Assembly: GCF_000767615.3 (NCBI RefSeq)
Contig: NZ_CP009553.3
Location: 4,526,001 to 4,590,000, forward strand
From: Pandoraea pnomenusa
GTDB taxonomy: Bacteria; Pseudomonadota; Gammaproteobacteria; Burkholderiales; Burkholderiaceae
Direction of reading: 5' to 3'
DNA length: 64,000 nucleotides
A model generated the notes under the pieces. That model was not told the origin of the DNA. It did no database searches and worked only from the letters and a program-made list of their open reading frames with translations. Shown here piece after piece: positions 1 to 9,545 of this stretch (positions are counted from its first letter, which is position 1; every line of letters begins with the position of its first letter). Made by a program: the position numbers and the translations under genes.

Positions 1-340
1 GTTCGTCAACGTCAACCCGCAATCCACGCTGTTGCTCGGGCAAGCGCGCGGCGCGGCCATCACCGCGCTGTCGGTCGGCGGTCTCGAGGTGTTCGAATAC
101 ACGCCGATGCAGCTCAAGCAGGCGGTGGTCGGCTACGGACGCGCCCGCAAGGAACAAGTGCAGGAAATGGTCACGCGACTGCTCACCCTGTCCGGCACCC
201 CGGGGAAAGACGCGTCCGATGCGCTCGGCGTGGCGATCTGCCACGCCCACAGCGGCGAAACCTTCTCGGCCCTGGCCGACGTCTCCCCCGCACTCGCGGC
301 GAAGGGCCTGCGCGTGCGGCGCGGGCGGCTCGTCGGCTAG
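1..340 (+). CDS. ruvC: RuvC Holliday junction endonuclease, C-terminal part (5' truncated)
   Basis: RuvC is the dimeric nuclease that cuts Holliday junctions during recombinational repair, working with the RuvAB branch-migration motor. The gene is open from base 2 to the TAG at 338-340, and its start lies outside the window. The visible ~112 residues carry the RuvC core: LGQARGAAI, the [12 protein letters not shown] segment that contacts DNA, and the C-terminal acidic motif [10 protein letters not shown] holding the last catalytic aspartates. The next gene on the strand is ruvB, only 81 bases on, so ruvA is not between them as in the common ruvCAB order. The family call is secure; only the N-terminus is missing. 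Confidence 0.95.
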   Translation, partial: FVNVNPQSTLLLGQARGAAITALSVGGLEVFEYTPMQLKQAVVGYGRARKEQVQEMVTRLLTLSGTPGKDASDALGVAICHAHSGETFSALADVSPALAAKGLRVRRGRLVG

Positions 341-409
341 GCGTCGCAGGCCCGACATGCCTCGCAGGCCGCCCGGTCGTCCCGCCCCGGCAAGCCACGC
401 CTGAAGCGC

Positions 410-415
410 TACAAT
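410..415 (+). promoter_or_regulatory. -10-like hexamer just upstream of ruvB
   Basis: A perfect TACAAT lies 6 bases before the ruvB ATG. I see no convincing -35 at 16-18 bases. If used, transcription would start at or next to the ATG, giving a near-leaderless mRNA. No Shine-Dalgarno sequence is visible before this ATG, which fits that idea. This is sequence inspection only. Confidence 0.35.
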
Positions 416-421
416 GCAGCC

Positions 422-1492
422 ATGATCGAAACCGACAAACTCGCCGCCGAGCGCATCATCGCGCCGACCCCGGCCTCGCCCAACGAGGAAGCCTTCGAGC
501 GCGCGCTGCGCCCCAAGCTGCTCGACGAATACGTCGGCCAGCGCAAGGTGCGCGAACAGCTGGAAATTTTCATCGAGGCGGCGCGCAAGCGCGCGGAGCC
601 GCTCGACCATGTGCTGCTGTTCGGCCCGCCCGGCCTTGGCAAGACGACGCTCGCGCATATCGTCGCCCGTGAAATGGGCGTGCATTTGCGTCAGACATCG
701 GGCCCCGTGCTCGAACGTCCGGGCGACCTGGCCGCGCTCCTGACCAACCTCGAAGCCAACGACGTCCTCTTCATCGACGAAATCCACCGGCTCTCGCCGG
801 TCGTCGAGGAAATCCTGTATCCGGCGCTCGAGGACTACCAGATCGACATCATGATCGGCGAGGGCCCCGCCGCGCGCAGCGTCAAGCTCGACCTGCAACC
901 GTTCACCCTCGTGGGTGCGACCACCCGGGCGGGCATGCTGACCAACCCGTTGCGCGATCGCTTCGGGATCGTGGCGCGCCTGGAGTTCTATACGGCCGAC
1001 GAACTGGCCGGCATCGTGCGTCGCTCCGCCGGACTGCTCGGCGCCGCCATCGTCGACGACGGCGCCTTCGAGATCGCCCGTCGCGCGCGCGGCACGCCGC
1101 GAATCGCCAACCGCCTGCTGCGCCGCGTTCGCGATTACGCCGAGGTGAAGGCCGACGGCCGCATTACCGCGGCGGTCGCCGACGCCGCCCTGTCCATGCT
1201 CGACGTCGATCCGGTCGGCTTTGACGTGATGGACCGCAAGCTGCTGGAAGCCGTGCTCCACAAGTTCGACGGCGGCCCGGTCGGTGTGGACAACCTCGCC
1301 GCGGCCATCGGTGAAGAGCGCGACACCATCGAAGACGTGATCGAGCCGTTTCTGATTCAGCAAGGCTTTCTGCAACGCACGCCGCGCGGACGGGTGGCCA
1401 CCCTGGCGGCCTACCGCCACTTCGGACTGGCCGCCCCCGGCAGCCTGCCGGACACCGGCTCGCTCTGGTCGCAGGACGCCGACGGCAAGTAA
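422..1492 (+). CDS. ruvB: RuvB Holliday junction branch-migration ATPase
   Basis: RuvB forms hexameric AAA+ rings that pump DNA through RuvA-bound Holliday junctions. The 356-residue product has Walker A GPPGLGKT at about 68-75, Walker B VLFIDEIH at about 115-122, sensor 1 around VGATTRAG, the RuvB signature [10 protein letters not shown], and a C-terminal winged helix with RTPRGRVAT. The length is normal for the family. The start at 422 gives the usual MIETD N-terminus; no ribosome site is visible and a TACAAT hexamer sits 6 bases upstream. It follows ruvC directly, without ruvA, so its RuvA partner must be encoded elsewhere if it exists. Confidence 0.98.
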   Translation: MIETDKLAAERIIAPTPASPNEEAFERALRPKLLDEYVGQRKVREQLEIFIEAARKRAEPLDHVLLFGPPGLGKTTLAHIVAREMGVHLRQTSGPVLERPGDLAALLTNLEANDVLFIDEIHRLSPVVEEILYPALEDYQIDIMIGEGPAARSVKLDLQPFTLVGATTRAGMLTNPLRDRFGIVARLEFYTADELAGIVRRSAGLLGAAIVDDGAFEIARRARGTPRIANRLLRRVRDYAEVKADGRITAAVADAALSMLDVDPVGFDVMDRKLLEAVLHKFDGGPVGVDNLAAAIGEERDTIEDVIEPFLIQQGFLQRTPRGRVATLAAYRHFGLAAPGSLPDTGSLWSQDADGK

Positions 1493-1535
1493 CGCGCCGC
1501 ACACATCCCGCCATCTCCCTCACCCCGACAGCCGC

Positions 1536-2522
1536 ATGTCCCTGCACGACGACCTGCCCACCCCGCCGCCATCCACGCCGTTGCGGCCCGCCGGACCGGT
1601 CGTTGGCGTGTCGGGACGCGTGCGACATGCCATCGCCATGCGCCTCGTGAGCCTGACGTCGGGGCCCGGTGCGCCGCGCCTGAATTACGACACACCGCCT
1701 GGCGATCCCGGCCTGTTCGGCCCCGACGCGGCCTGCTGGCAGGTACACGGCGACTTCACCTCGATGATGATCGGCGGCATCAGCGCGTTGCTCCTGCAAT
1801 CGCTGCATCCGCTCGCGATGGCGGGGGTCTGGGACCACTCGACGTTCCGGCAGGACGTGATAGGCCGCCTGCGCCGCACCGCCACCTTCATCGGCGGCAC
1901 CACGTACGGCAACACGGCCGACGCGCAGGCGCTGCTCGAACGCGTGCGTCGCATCCACCTCCAGGTCACGGGCATCGCGCCGGACGGCCGCCCGTACGCG
2001 GCGTACGATCCCGACTTGCTCACGTGGGTGCACGTGGCCGAGACGTCGAGTTTCCTGCGCAGCTATCTCGTCTACAAGGACCCGGGATTTGCACGCAGCG
2101 AGCAGGATCGCTACTACGCGGAGGTCTCGCGCATCGCCGTCGCACTCGGCGCGCGAAATGTGCCGATGAGCGTTGCCGACATCGACGACTACCTCGCCGG
2201 CATGCGCGCTCGGCTTTGCGCGAGCGAGCGCACCGAAGAGGTCGTGCGCGTGCTGCGCAATCTTCCGGCACCGTTCGCCGGCGCGCAGGTATTCAGTGGC
2301 CTGTTGTTCCGCGCGGGCATCGACCTGCTGCCCGACTGGGCGCAATCGATGCTGGGCTTCGACGATCGTTCGGCGCTACGCCGCCTGACGGTGCGGCCGG
2401 CCGTGCGTCACATGGCGCAGGTCGCGCGCTGGTCGATGCGCAACAGCGTCGCCCACCGCGCACGTCGGCGTGCGCTGGCGTCGCCCGACGTCGTCAACGT
2501 GCAGCCGTCGCTCGAGCGCTGA
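1536..2522 (+). CDS. Oxygenase MpaB-family protein (DUF2236)
   Basis: The 328-residue protein matches the DUF2236/MpaB family, whose studied members are heme-dependent oxygenases (fungal MpaB, bacterial latex-clearing protein). Family-type segments visible are the GDFTSMMIGGISALLLQSLHP block near residue 75, FIGGTTYG, and YDPDLLTWVHVAETSSF with the conserved histidine that may bind heme. There is no signal peptide. The substrate is unknown. It lies 43 bases after ruvB on the same strand and may be cotranscribed. It ends 15 bases from the stop of the convergent phosphatase gene, with no terminator hairpin between. The family call is good; the biochemical role is not established. Confidence 0.8.
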   Translation: MSLHDDLPTPPPSTPLRPAGPVVGVSGRVRHAIAMRLVSLTSGPGAPRLNYDTPPGDPGLFGPDAACWQVHGDFTSMMIGGISALLLQSLHPLAMAGVWDHSTFRQDVIGRLRRTATFIGGTTYGNTADAQALLERVRRIHLQVTGIAPDGRPYAAYDPDLLTWVHVAETSSFLRSYLVYKDPGFARSEQDRYYAEVSRIAVALGARNVPMSVADIDDYLAGMRARLCASERTEEVVRVLRNLPAPFAGAQVFSGLLFRAGIDLLPDWAQSMLGFDDRSALRRLTVRPAVRHMAQVARWSMRNSVAHRARRRALASPDVVNVQPSLER

Positions 2523-2537
2523 CGGCTGGCGTCGCCT

Positions 2538-3251
2538 TCACACCACGCGCGGGTCCACGCGGTCCGCAGCCTGCCCCGGTCGGTCATTGCTTTCGTCGCG
2601 CACCGTATCGTCGAGGTGCGTGACGTCGGCCCAGCTCAGGACCTGCCAGCGCTGTCCGTCGTAGGCCAGTCGATTCACGCTTGCATTGAGCAGCGCATGG
2701 GTGCGCGGCTCGCCCAGGGCGAGCCCCGTGGCCAGCCGGTAGCAACAGTCGAGCACGCCGCCGTGCGCCACCAGCGCGAGACGTTGTCCCGCATGGTCGC
2801 GCAACAGTTGTTCGACGAACGCGGTGATGCGTTCATGGAACCCCCGCGTCGACTCACCGCCCGGAATCACGAAGTCCGGATCGCGACTCTGCCAGCGCGC
2901 GTAGTCCTGCGGATACAGTGCCTGGATCTCGTCCGGCACGTGCGTTTCGAAGGCGCCGTAGTGACGCTCGCGCAATTGCGGCGTGCGCACGAGCGGCAAG
3001 CCGCACGCGCGTGCAACGGGCTCCGCCGTTTGCACCGCGCGCCGCAGATCGCTCGTGAGCACGTGATCGAACACCGTTCCGTGCGCACGCACCTCGCGCG
3101 CCACACGCTCACCCAGCAACGCCGCCTGCCGCTCGCCCGCACGCGACAGCGCAATGTCCGTATGCCCCTGAATCCGCTTCACGCGGTTCCAGTCGGTTTC
3201 TCCGTGACGAATCAGGGTGAGCGTCGTGGTCTTGCCGGTCATCGAAGCCAT
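2538..3251 (-). CDS. Histidine phosphatase family protein (phosphoglycerate mutase-like)
   Basis: This is a 237-residue phosphatase of the histidine phosphatase superfamily, which uses a phosphohistidine intermediate. The signature LIRHGETDWN is at about residues 13-22 with nucleophile His16. The second catalytic histidine lies in LVAHGGVLD, with RERHYG and GGEST typical of GpmB/CobC-like members. Substrates in this group vary (sugar phosphates, alpha-ribazole phosphate) and cannot be told from sequence. A second ATG three codons in (3242) is an equal start choice, as neither has a clear ribosome site. It is last in the minus-strand run tyrS-dtd-PEBP-phosphatase. Confidence 0.85.
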   Translation of the reverse strand: MASMTGKTTTLTLIRHGETDWNRVKRIQGHTDIALSRAGERQAALLGERVAREVRAHGTVFDHVLTSDLRRAVQTAEPVARACGLPLVRTPQLRERHYGAFETHVPDEIQALYPQDYARWQSRDPDFVIPGGESTRGFHERITAFVEQLLRDHAGQRLALVAHGGVLDCCYRLATGLALGEPRTHALLNASVNRLAYDGQRWQVLSWADVTHLDDTVRDESNDRPGQAADRVDPRVV

Positions 3252-3291
3252 TGCGTGGTGATTGTGTTCGGGAGTGACGAAGCGCCGGACC

Positions 3292-3918
3292 TCAGGCCAA
3301 CTTCGGATTGAGCGTGTAGGTGCCCGTCACGCGCGCGCTGCCAAGCACGTGCGGCTTGATGGCGGCGAGCACGTCGTCGCCACCGAAGCGGCCCTCCAGC
3401 GGCACACGTTCGACGTCGAGGGCATACACGGTGAAGTGATAGTGGTGAAGCCGCGTGTCGTTCCACGGCGGGCACGGGCCGTCGTAGCCATAGTAGTCGC
3501 CCTTCATGCTCTCGTCGCCCGCGAACCATGCGGTGTAGTCGTTCACGCCGTGACGCATGCCGTCGAGCGCGTCCGGACCGAACTTGCCGCGCGGCGTGAC
3601 GTGATTGCTGTGACTCGCCGCCGGAATTTCCGTGGTCGACGCCGGCACGTCGACAAGCACCCAGTGGTAGAAATCGACGCGCGGCAGATCCGACGGAACC
3701 TCCCGGCCCTCCTGGTTGACGTCGTCACCGCGGCTGGGCACGTCGCTGTCGGTGCAGATCACCACAAACGAACGCGTGCCTTCGGGGACGTCCGACCACG
3801 CGATATGGGGATTCTTGTTCTGCGACAGCGCAACATGCGACTGCGCATCCGGTTTGCCGAAGGCGAACTGGGCGTCGATGGCGCCATTGTCCTCGAACGA
3901 GTTGCTCCAGACTTTCAT
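3292..3918 (-). CDS. YbhB/YbcL family PEBP-like protein (Raf kinase inhibitor-like)
   Basis: The 208-residue protein belongs to the phosphatidylethanolamine-binding family (YbhB/YbcL in bacteria). The ligand-pocket motifs are visible: VVICTDSDVPSR near residue 50, NPHIAWSDVP before it, DFYHWVLVD, and GPCPPWNDTRLHHYHFTVYALD near the C-terminus. I chose the ATG at 3918 because it follows a good ribosome site (GGGAGA) and begins at the first conserved residue; an open frame extends further upstream to 4062 but is not family-like. The bacterial role is poorly known. It sits 40 bases upstream of the phosphatase gene on the same strand. Confidence 0.88.
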   Translation of the reverse strand: MKVWSNSFEDNGAIDAQFAFGKPDAQSHVALSQNKNPHIAWSDVPEGTRSFVVICTDSDVPSRGDDVNQEGREVPSDLPRVDFYHWVLVDVPASTTEIPAASHSNHVTPRGKFGPDALDGMRHGVNDYTAWFAGDESMKGDYYGYDGPCPPWNDTRLHHYHFTVYALDVERVPLEGRFGGDDVLAAIKPHVLGSARVTGTYTLNPKLA

Positions 3919-4222
3919 CGGTTTCTCCCAAGCATTGTGATTTCGGAACCGGTCGACGTTATCACACCGATGCGAATCACGTGCATGAGCTCGCGCAAAT
4001 CCGCATGATTCCAGATGATTCCGAGCGATTTTCGAGATGGATCCGGGCGGGTACCCTCGCACCGTCCTCGCCTTGGCGCGCGGCGACGCCGCAGGCCGCG
4101 CGGCACGGGCAGGAACGTCGAGGCTGTCGGGAAGCCCCTGAACGCCCCGGAAGACCTCCGAGGCTGCTTGACGCTGCTTGACGCTTTCGGAGCACCGAGC
4201 GCGCGCCCGAGGGCGCTTCGCG
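3919..4222. other. Intergenic gap between dtd and the PEBP gene
   Basis: About 304 bases with no credible gene. Short open frames here have no family resemblance and overlap on both strands. On the minus strand, TGATAA before the PEBP gene could be a weak -10. I see no terminator, repeat or RNA gene. Confidence 0.6.
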
Positions 4223-4690
4223 TCAGGCCCCGTCAGGGCGCGTCTGAAGCCAGAACGTGACGGGCCCGTCGTTCACGAGCGACACGCGCATGTGAGCGCC
4301 GAACTCGCCCGTCTCCACAATGGGATGACGCGCTCGCGCCTGTGCCACGAAATGATCGAAAAGCCGCTGGCCGTCGGCCGGGCTGGCCGCCGGCGTGAAG
4401 CTCGGACGGGTCCCGCTGTTGGTGTCGGCCGCCAGCGTGAACTGCGAAACGAGCAGCAACCCGCCGGCCGCACCGTTGCCGTCGAGATTCGACACGCTGC
4501 GGTTCATCTTGCCCGCGTCGTCGGAGAAGACGCGGTAGCCGAGCAGCTTCGCGAGCAGTTTGTCGGCGCTCGCTTCGGTGTCGCCGCGCTCGGCGCACAC
4601 CAGCGCGAGCAACCCCGGGCCAATCGCGCCGACGGTGCGCCCGTCGACCGTCACCGCGGCTTCGAGCACACGTTGAATCAACGCGATCAT
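4223..4690 (-). CDS. dtd: D-aminoacyl-tRNA deacylase
   Basis: Dtd hydrolyses D-amino acids, such as D-tyrosine, mischarged on tRNAs. The 155-residue length is close to the family's 145-150. The diagnostic motifs are present: [18 protein letters not shown] around residue 80 and NDGPVTFW near the C-terminus, containing the Gly-Pro motif that enforces chirality. The normal family sequence near the end is FLLE/FWLE, and here it is FWLQ. It lies 52 bases downstream of tyrS on the same strand. That pairing makes sense, since TyrRS is the classical source of D-Tyr-tRNA. Confidence 0.96.
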   Translation of the reverse strand: MIALIQRVLEAAVTVDGRTVGAIGPGLLALVCAERGDTEASADKLLAKLLGYRVFSDDAGKMNRSVSNLDGNGAAGGLLLVSQFTLAADTNSGTRPSFTPAASPADGQRLFDHFVAQARARHPIVETGEFGAHMRVSLVNDGPVTFWLQTRPDGA

Positions 4691-4742
4691 GATTGCGGCC
4701 GCAAAGGCAAAGACAACGGCCGAATCGGTGCGGTGCCCACGC

Positions 4743-5987
4743 TCAGGCGAGCGTCACGCGGGCAAAGCGGCGCTTGCCGACCTGCACGACGTAAGTCCCG
4801 GCGTCGATCTTCGCGCCCTTGTCGGAAACGGCTTCGCCGTCGATACGCACGCCGCCCTGCTCGATGTTGCGGTTGGCTTCCGACGTCGAGGGCACCAGAC
4901 CCGCCTGCTTGAGCAACTGGGCAATGCCCAGGGGGGCGCCTTGCAGGGAAACTTCCGGAATATCGTCCGGCACGCCGCCCTTGGCACGCGCGTTGAAGTC
5001 CTCGAGCGCGCGCTCGGCGTCGGCCTGCGAATGGAAGCGCGCCACGATTTCCTGCGCGAGCAGCACCTTCACGTCGCGCGGATTGCGGCCGCCGTCCACG
5101 TCGCGGCGCAGTTGCGCGATCTCGTCGAGCGAACGGAACGACAGCAGCTCGTAGTAGCGCCACATCAGCTCGTCCGAGATGCTCATGAGTTTGCCGAACA
5201 TCTCGCTCGGCTTCTCGCTGATGCCCACGTAGTTGCCCTTGGACTTCGACATCTTCTCGACGCCGTCGAGTCCCTCGAGCAGCGGCATCGTGAGAATGCA
5301 CTGCGGCTCCTGGCCGTACTGCTTCTGCAATTCGCGACCGACCAGCAGGTTGAACTTCTGGTCGGTGCCGCCGAGCTCGAGATCCGACTCCAGCGCGACC
5401 GAGTCGTAGCCCTGCATGAGCGGGTAGAGGAATTCGTGGATGGCGATGGGCACGCCGCTCTGGAAGCGCTTGGTGAAGTCTTCGCGCTCGAGCATGCGCG
5501 CCATGGTGTAGCGCGAGGCAAGCTTGATCATGCCGTCGGCGCCCAGCTTCATCGACCATTCGCTGTTGTAGCGAATCTCGGTCTTGCTGCGGTCGAGCAC
5601 CAGCGCGGCCTGCTCGAAATAGGTCTTGGCATTCGATTCGATCTGCTCGCGCGTGAGCGGCGGACGCGTGCTGTTGCGCCCCGACGGATCGCCGATCAGC
5701 GACGTGAAATCGCCAATCAGGAAAATGACCGTATGCCCCAGGTCCTGCAACTGGCGCATCTTGTTGAGCACCACGGTGTGGCCGATGTGAATGTCCGGCG
5801 CCGTGGGGTCCAGACCCAGCTTGATGCGCAACGGCTTGCCGGTGGCTTCGCTGCGCGCCAGCTTCTGCAGGAACTCCTCTTCCACGAGCAGCTCGTCGCA
5901 ACCGCGCTTGGCGATCGCCAGAGCGGCCCGCGTGGCATCGGTGACGGGGTACTTCATTTCCGAGGTGAGTGCGTGTTCACTTGTCAT
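4743..5987 (-). CDS. tyrS: Tyrosyl-tRNA synthetase
   Basis: TyrRS charges tRNA-Tyr in the cytoplasm. The 414-residue product is a class I synthetase with HIGH at about residues 67-70 ([10 protein letters not shown]), a KMSKS loop ([11 protein letters not shown]) near residue 250, and a C-terminal S4 RNA-binding domain. The sequence type is that of proteobacterial TyrZ-like enzymes. The ATG at 5987 is used here. An ATG ten codons in (5957) has a GGAA before it and leaves the conserved part intact, so the true start is open. It is the first gene of the minus-strand run with dtd and is divergent from the M23 peptidase gene. Confidence 0.97.
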   Translation of the reverse strand: MTSEHALTSEMKYPVTDATRAALAIAKRGCDELLVEEEFLQKLARSEATGKPLRIKLGLDPTAPDIHIGHTVVLNKMRQLQDLGHTVIFLIGDFTSLIGDPSGRNSTRPPLTREQIESNAKTYFEQAALVLDRSKTEIRYNSEWSMKLGADGMIKLASRYTMARMLEREDFTKRFQSGVPIAIHEFLYPLMQGYDSVALESDLELGGTDQKFNLLVGRELQKQYGQEPQCILTMPLLEGLDGVEKMSKSKGNYVGISEKPSEMFGKLMSISDELMWRYYELLSFRSLDEIAQLRRDVDGGRNPRDVKVLLAQEIVARFHSQADAERALEDFNARAKGGVPDDIPEVSLQGAPLGIAQLLKQAGLVPSTSEANRNIEQGGVRIDGEAVSDKGAKIDAGTYVVQVGKRRFARVTLA

Positions 5988-6057
5988 AACATCATTGTCC
6001 AGACTGCTTCAGGGGATTCCCTTATTCAGTCAGTAGAGGCGGAGGCCGCGGCGGGTC

Positions 6058-6066
6058 TGCTATAAT
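6058..6066 (+). promoter_or_regulatory. Extended -10 promoter for the M23 peptidase gene
   Basis: TGC followed by a perfect TATAAT (6061-6066) forms an extended -10 element. There is no good -35 at 17 bases, which is usual for extended -10 promoters. Transcription would start near 6073, giving a leader of about 115 bases to the ATG at 6187. Confidence 0.55.
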
Positions 6067-6186
6067 CGCCGCTCAATTCTCGGCTCGGGCCGAAGCGACG
6101 CCGGGTTGCCCCGGAATTCCGGCAGGCAATCTCGAAGCGTGTCGCTCCGCCCGGGCTTTTTCGTAAGTTGCGCAGAATTTTACGTG

Positions 6187-7557
6187 ATGTGGCCTAAACT
6201 CCGTGATTTTTTTGCGCGTGAACTGCTGACCCTGATCGATCCCACGCAGCCCAAGCACCGTCGCAGAAAGGTGCAAATCGTGGCAACGGTCGGTTCGGCC
6301 CTGACGTTGGGAATGGTGACTGCATTCGGCGTGGCGCCCATGGTGCCCGAAGCGGCCCGCAACGGTGCGAGCGTGACGCTGCCGCTGACCTTCCCCGACC
6401 TGGCCCGGCAAATCCAGCAGCTCGACGCGCAATCCCAGACATTCATCCACCAGGTGGCGCTTCGGCGTGGCGAAACGCTGGGCGACATGCTCTCGCGCCT
6501 GTCGATCCAGGACCCCGCCGCCGAGCGCTTCATTCGCGACAATGCCGTCGCCCGACGCCTGATCGGCGTGCCCGCCGGGCAGGTCGTGCAGGCCGAAACC
6601 GACGACGACGGCAAGCTGGTCTCGCTCTCCACCGTGCTCTCGAGCGGCGCCACCGCCGCCCAGCAACTGGTGATCGAGCGCGACGACAAGGGCACGCTGC
6701 GCGCGCGCATGGAGCAACTGGCCAACGACACCGAATGGGCCATGCGCTCAGGGGCGATCGCCGGCAACTTCTTCACCGCCATGGACGACGCGGGCGTGCC
6801 CGATGCCGTCGTCGCGCAGATGGTCAGGATCTTCTCCGGCGTGATCAACTTCCAGCGCGACGTGCGCCGCGGCGATCGTTTCCGCCTCGTGTACGAAGTG
6901 ATCAAGCAGCAGGACCGGACCGTTCGCACGGGACGCGTGCTCGCCATCGAGTTCATCAACCAGGGCAAGACACATCAGGCCATCTGGTACGCGGACCCGC
7001 AGGGCTCGCCCGAGGGGGCGTACTACGGCTTCGACGGCCGTAACCTCAAGCAGGCGTTCCTGCGCACGCCGGTCGAGTTCTCGCGGATTTCGTCGGCTTT
7101 CGGCGGACGCGAGCATCCGTTCCAACACCAGTGGAAAAAGCACCAGGGCGTGGATCTGGCCGCACCCATCGGCACCCGCGTGTTCGCCGCGGGCGATGGC
7201 GTGGTCACGTTCGTCGGCAAGCAGAACGGCTACGGCAACCTGATCGAGATCGATCACTCCGGCAACTTCCAGACGCGCTACGCCCACCTGTCCGGCTTCG
7301 GCCAGGGTGTGAAGGCCGGCATGCGCGTCACGCAGGGCCAGGTCATCGGATTCGTGGGCCAGACGGGCTGGGCAACCGGCCCGCACCTGCATTACGAATT
7401 GCGCCTCAAGGGGGTGCCGCTCAACCCGTTCTCGACGGACGTGGCTGCTGTAGCGCCGCTCACGGGCGCTCGCCTGAAGCTGTTCGACATGTACGCGGAG
7501 AACCTGCTCAAGCGCATCGACCTGATGCGCACCGTACAGGTCGCCGAGCGCGATTGA
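6187..7557 (+). CDS. M23 family metallopeptidase (membrane-anchored peptidoglycan hydrolase)
   Basis: The 456-residue protein has an N-terminal membrane segment (about 28-48, VATVGSALTLGMVTAFGVAP), a periplasmic region with an OapA/LysM-like opening, and a C-terminal LytM/M23 domain. The zinc ligands are visible as HQGVD and HLHYE, with SAFGGREHPF before them. Such enzymes cut peptide cross-bridges in peptidoglycan (MepM-like). I start at 6187 (MWPKLRDFF) rather than at an in-frame codon at 6106 because the upstream 27 residues are not family-like. It is divergent from tyrS and precedes anmK, so hydrolysis and recycling of cell wall are neighbours. Confidence 0.9.
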   Translation: MWPKLRDFFARELLTLIDPTQPKHRRRKVQIVATVGSALTLGMVTAFGVAPMVPEAARNGASVTLPLTFPDLARQIQQLDAQSQTFIHQVALRRGETLGDMLSRLSIQDPAAERFIRDNAVARRLIGVPAGQVVQAETDDDGKLVSLSTVLSSGATAAQQLVIERDDKGTLRARMEQLANDTEWAMRSGAIAGNFFTAMDDAGVPDAVVAQMVRIFSGVINFQRDVRRGDRFRLVYEVIKQQDRTVRTGRVLAIEFINQGKTHQAIWYADPQGSPEGAYYGFDGRNLKQAFLRTPVEFSRISSAFGGREHPFQHQWKKHQGVDLAAPIGTRVFAAGDGVVTFVGKQNGYGNLIEIDHSGNFQTRYAHLSGFGQGVKAGMRVTQGQVIGFVGQTGWATGPHLHYELRLKGVPLNPFSTDVAAVAPLTGARLKLFDMYAENLLKRIDLMRTVQVAERD

Positions 7558-7670
7558 GGTATGCTGGAGACCGCACTGTGCGGGTAACGCGACGGGCTGC
7601 CGGATAGCCCGCGCGTCGCCCGCTCGGTGCGGCACCGATTTCCCCGGCTCCCATCCGCCCGCGCTTTCCC

Positions 7671-8837
7671 ATGACCGACACCGCTCGTTCCATCGCCGCT
7701 TCGGCATCCTCCGGGTCAACGTCCCAATCGCCCTGTTTCATCGGCCTGATGTCCGGCACCAGCCTCGACGGCGTCGACGGCGTGCTCGTCGACGCGTCTG
7801 ACGGCCGCGTGCTTGCGGAATCGTACCTCCCGTTCCCCCGCGACCTCCGGGAGACGCTGATGGTGCTGCAGGCGCCATCGGAAAACGAGTTGCACCGCGA
7901 AGCCCTGGCCGCGAATGCGCTGGTACGCATCTATGCCGACTGTGTCAACGAACTGCTCTCCCGCTCGGGGGTACGCGCCGAGGCTGTCGCCGCGATCGGC
8001 GCCCATGGGCAGACGATCCGGCATCGTCCGGGAGAATTCGACGGCGTGGGGTACACGCGCCAGCTCAACGCGCCCGCCCTGCTCGCCGAGCTCACGGGCA
8101 TCGACGTGGTGGCCGATATTCGCGGCCGCGATGTCGCCGCCGGCGGCCAGGGCGCTCCGCTCGTGCCCGCCTACCACCAGGCCATGTTCGCCCATGCGAG
8201 CGAGACGCGCGTCGTCTGCAATCTCGGCGGCATCAGCAATGTGACGATTTTGCCGGCACTGGCGTCTGCGCAGCCGGTCTCGGGCTTCGACTGCGGACCG
8301 GGCAATGCGCTGCTCGACGGCTGGGCGGCGCGTCATTTGGGCACGGCCTACGACGATGGCGGCGCGTGGGGTGCGGGCGGACAGGTCGACCCTGCCCTGC
8401 TCGCCGCGCTGCTCAACGAGCCTTACTTCGCCCAAAGCCCGCCCAAGAGTACCGGCCGCGACCTGTTCCACGCCAAGTGGCTCGACGCGCATCTGGCGGC
8501 CTTCCCCGGCGTCGCGCCGGTCGACGTACAGGCCACGCTCGTTGCGCTCACGGCGCAGTGCGTGGCGAGCGACGTACTCCGCCACGCACCCGACTGCCGG
8601 GGCTTCTACGCCTGCGGCGGCGGGACGCGCAATCGCGCGCTCATGCATGCCATTGCGGCCCGACTTCCCGGCATCACGGTCGCGACGACCGAGGCGCTGG
8701 GCGTGCCGCCGCAGCAGGTGGAGGCACGCGCGTTCGCGTGGCTCGCGCAGCGCTGCGTGGCGCGGGAGCCCGGCAACCTTCCGTCCGTCACCGGCGCGAA
8801 GGGTCCGCGCATTCTTGGCGCGATTTATCCGCGCTGA
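7671..8837 (+). CDS. anmK: Anhydro-N-acetylmuramic acid kinase
   Basis: AnmK phosphorylates 1,6-anhydro-MurNAc, opening the anhydro ring to yield MurNAc-6-phosphate in peptidoglycan recycling. The 388-residue product shows the ATPase-fold phosphate loop [14 protein letters not shown] near residue 25, [13 protein letters not shown], the base-region [36 protein letters not shown] and [11 protein letters not shown]. The length is about that of the E. coli enzyme. The ATG at 7671 leaves a ~20-residue low-complexity Ser/Ala leader not needed for the fold. It follows the M23 peptidase by 113 bases on the same strand. Confidence 0.97.
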   Translation: MTDTARSIAASASSGSTSQSPCFIGLMSGTSLDGVDGVLVDASDGRVLAESYLPFPRDLRETLMVLQAPSENELHREALAANALVRIYADCVNELLSRSGVRAEAVAAIGAHGQTIRHRPGEFDGVGYTRQLNAPALLAELTGIDVVADIRGRDVAAGGQGAPLVPAYHQAMFAHASETRVVCNLGGISNVTILPALASAQPVSGFDCGPGNALLDGWAARHLGTAYDDGGAWGAGGQVDPALLAALLNEPYFAQSPPKSTGRDLFHAKWLDAHLAAFPGVAPVDVQATLVALTAQCVASDVLRHAPDCRGFYACGGGTRNRALMHAIAARLPGITVATTEALGVPPQQVEARAFAWLAQRCVAREPGNLPSVTGAKGPRILGAIYPR

Positions 8838-8925
8838 ACCACGGGTCGAACACTGCGTCCGTCATCCGCGGCGGACCGCTTCGCCCGCCCCCGCCCTTGT
8901 GAGACGCAGCCCAAACGCCGAAGGA

Positions 8926-8950
8926 CGGCACCCAAATGCGGTGCCGATTT
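8926..8950 (+). terminator. Probable terminator after anmK
   Basis: CGGCACC and GGTGCCG form a 7-bp stem around a 7-base loop, followed by ATTTT. The stem is short and the T run weak, but it lies where anmK transcription should stop and before the SET gene. Confidence 0.5.
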
Positions 8951-8969
8951 TCGGGGTTCGTGATTCCAT

Positions 8970-9545
8970 GTGCCACTCTTGAAGCGTCATTTCGACATCT
9001 TTTTCGATGTCGTCCAGGACGTTCAACCTCAGTGGGCACCCATCATGGCCGAACCCGGTTGGCTTTACCCTTTCGAGGGGCTGAAGGACGGTTACCCCTC
9101 GAGCCGACAGTTCGAGGTCTGTCGAACTGCCGGCGGCGAAGGCAACGGCGTGCGAACGCTGGTTCCCTTCGCACGCGGACAACGCATCAGTCGCATGGCA
9201 GGACTGCTGTCCAGTCAGCGCAAACTGCACACCCTGCAGGTGAGCGAAACGACGCACCTCTACGATCCCCATTTTTCCGGGTTGCTGCTTCACTCGTGCG
9301 CACCGTCGTCCGTGCTGGACATGAAACGACTCGAGATCTTCGCGCTCCGGGATATTTCGGCTGGCGAGTTCCTCACCATCGATTACGCCTGCACCGAGGA
9401 GGTACTGGCGCGGCAGTTTTCGTGCGAGTGCGGCGCGCCGAACTGCCGGCGATGGATCACCGGGTTTCGGGAACTGCCCGATCAGGAAGGACAGAAGCGA
9501 CTGGCGGCGCCTGCGGTAGAGCCCGCCCGGCAGATTTTGCCGTGA
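8970..9545 (+). CDS. SET-domain protein (putative lysine methyltransferase)
   Basis: The product (191 residues from a GTG at 8970, or 166 from the ATG at 9045) has the SET fold used by SAM-dependent protein-lysine methyltransferases. Motifs in order are a GNGVRTL loop, the pseudoknot segment GLLLHSCAPSS (RFxNHSC equivalent), AGEFLTIDY with the catalytic-type tyrosine, and a zinc-binding post-SET CECGAPNC. Neither start has a convincing ribosome site. Its TGA overlaps the next gene's GTG in a 4-base GTGA, so the two are translationally coupled. The target is unknown. Small SET proteins are uncommon among ordinary housekeeping genes. Confidence 0.82.
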   Translation: MPLLKRHFDIFFDVVQDVQPQWAPIMAEPGWLYPFEGLKDGYPSSRQFEVCRTAGGEGNGVRTLVPFARGQRISRMAGLLSSQRKLHTLQVSETTHLYDPHFSGLLLHSCAPSSVLDMKRLEIFALRDISAGEFLTIDYACTEEVLARQFSCECGAPNCRRWITGFRELPDQEGQKRLAAPAVEPARQILP

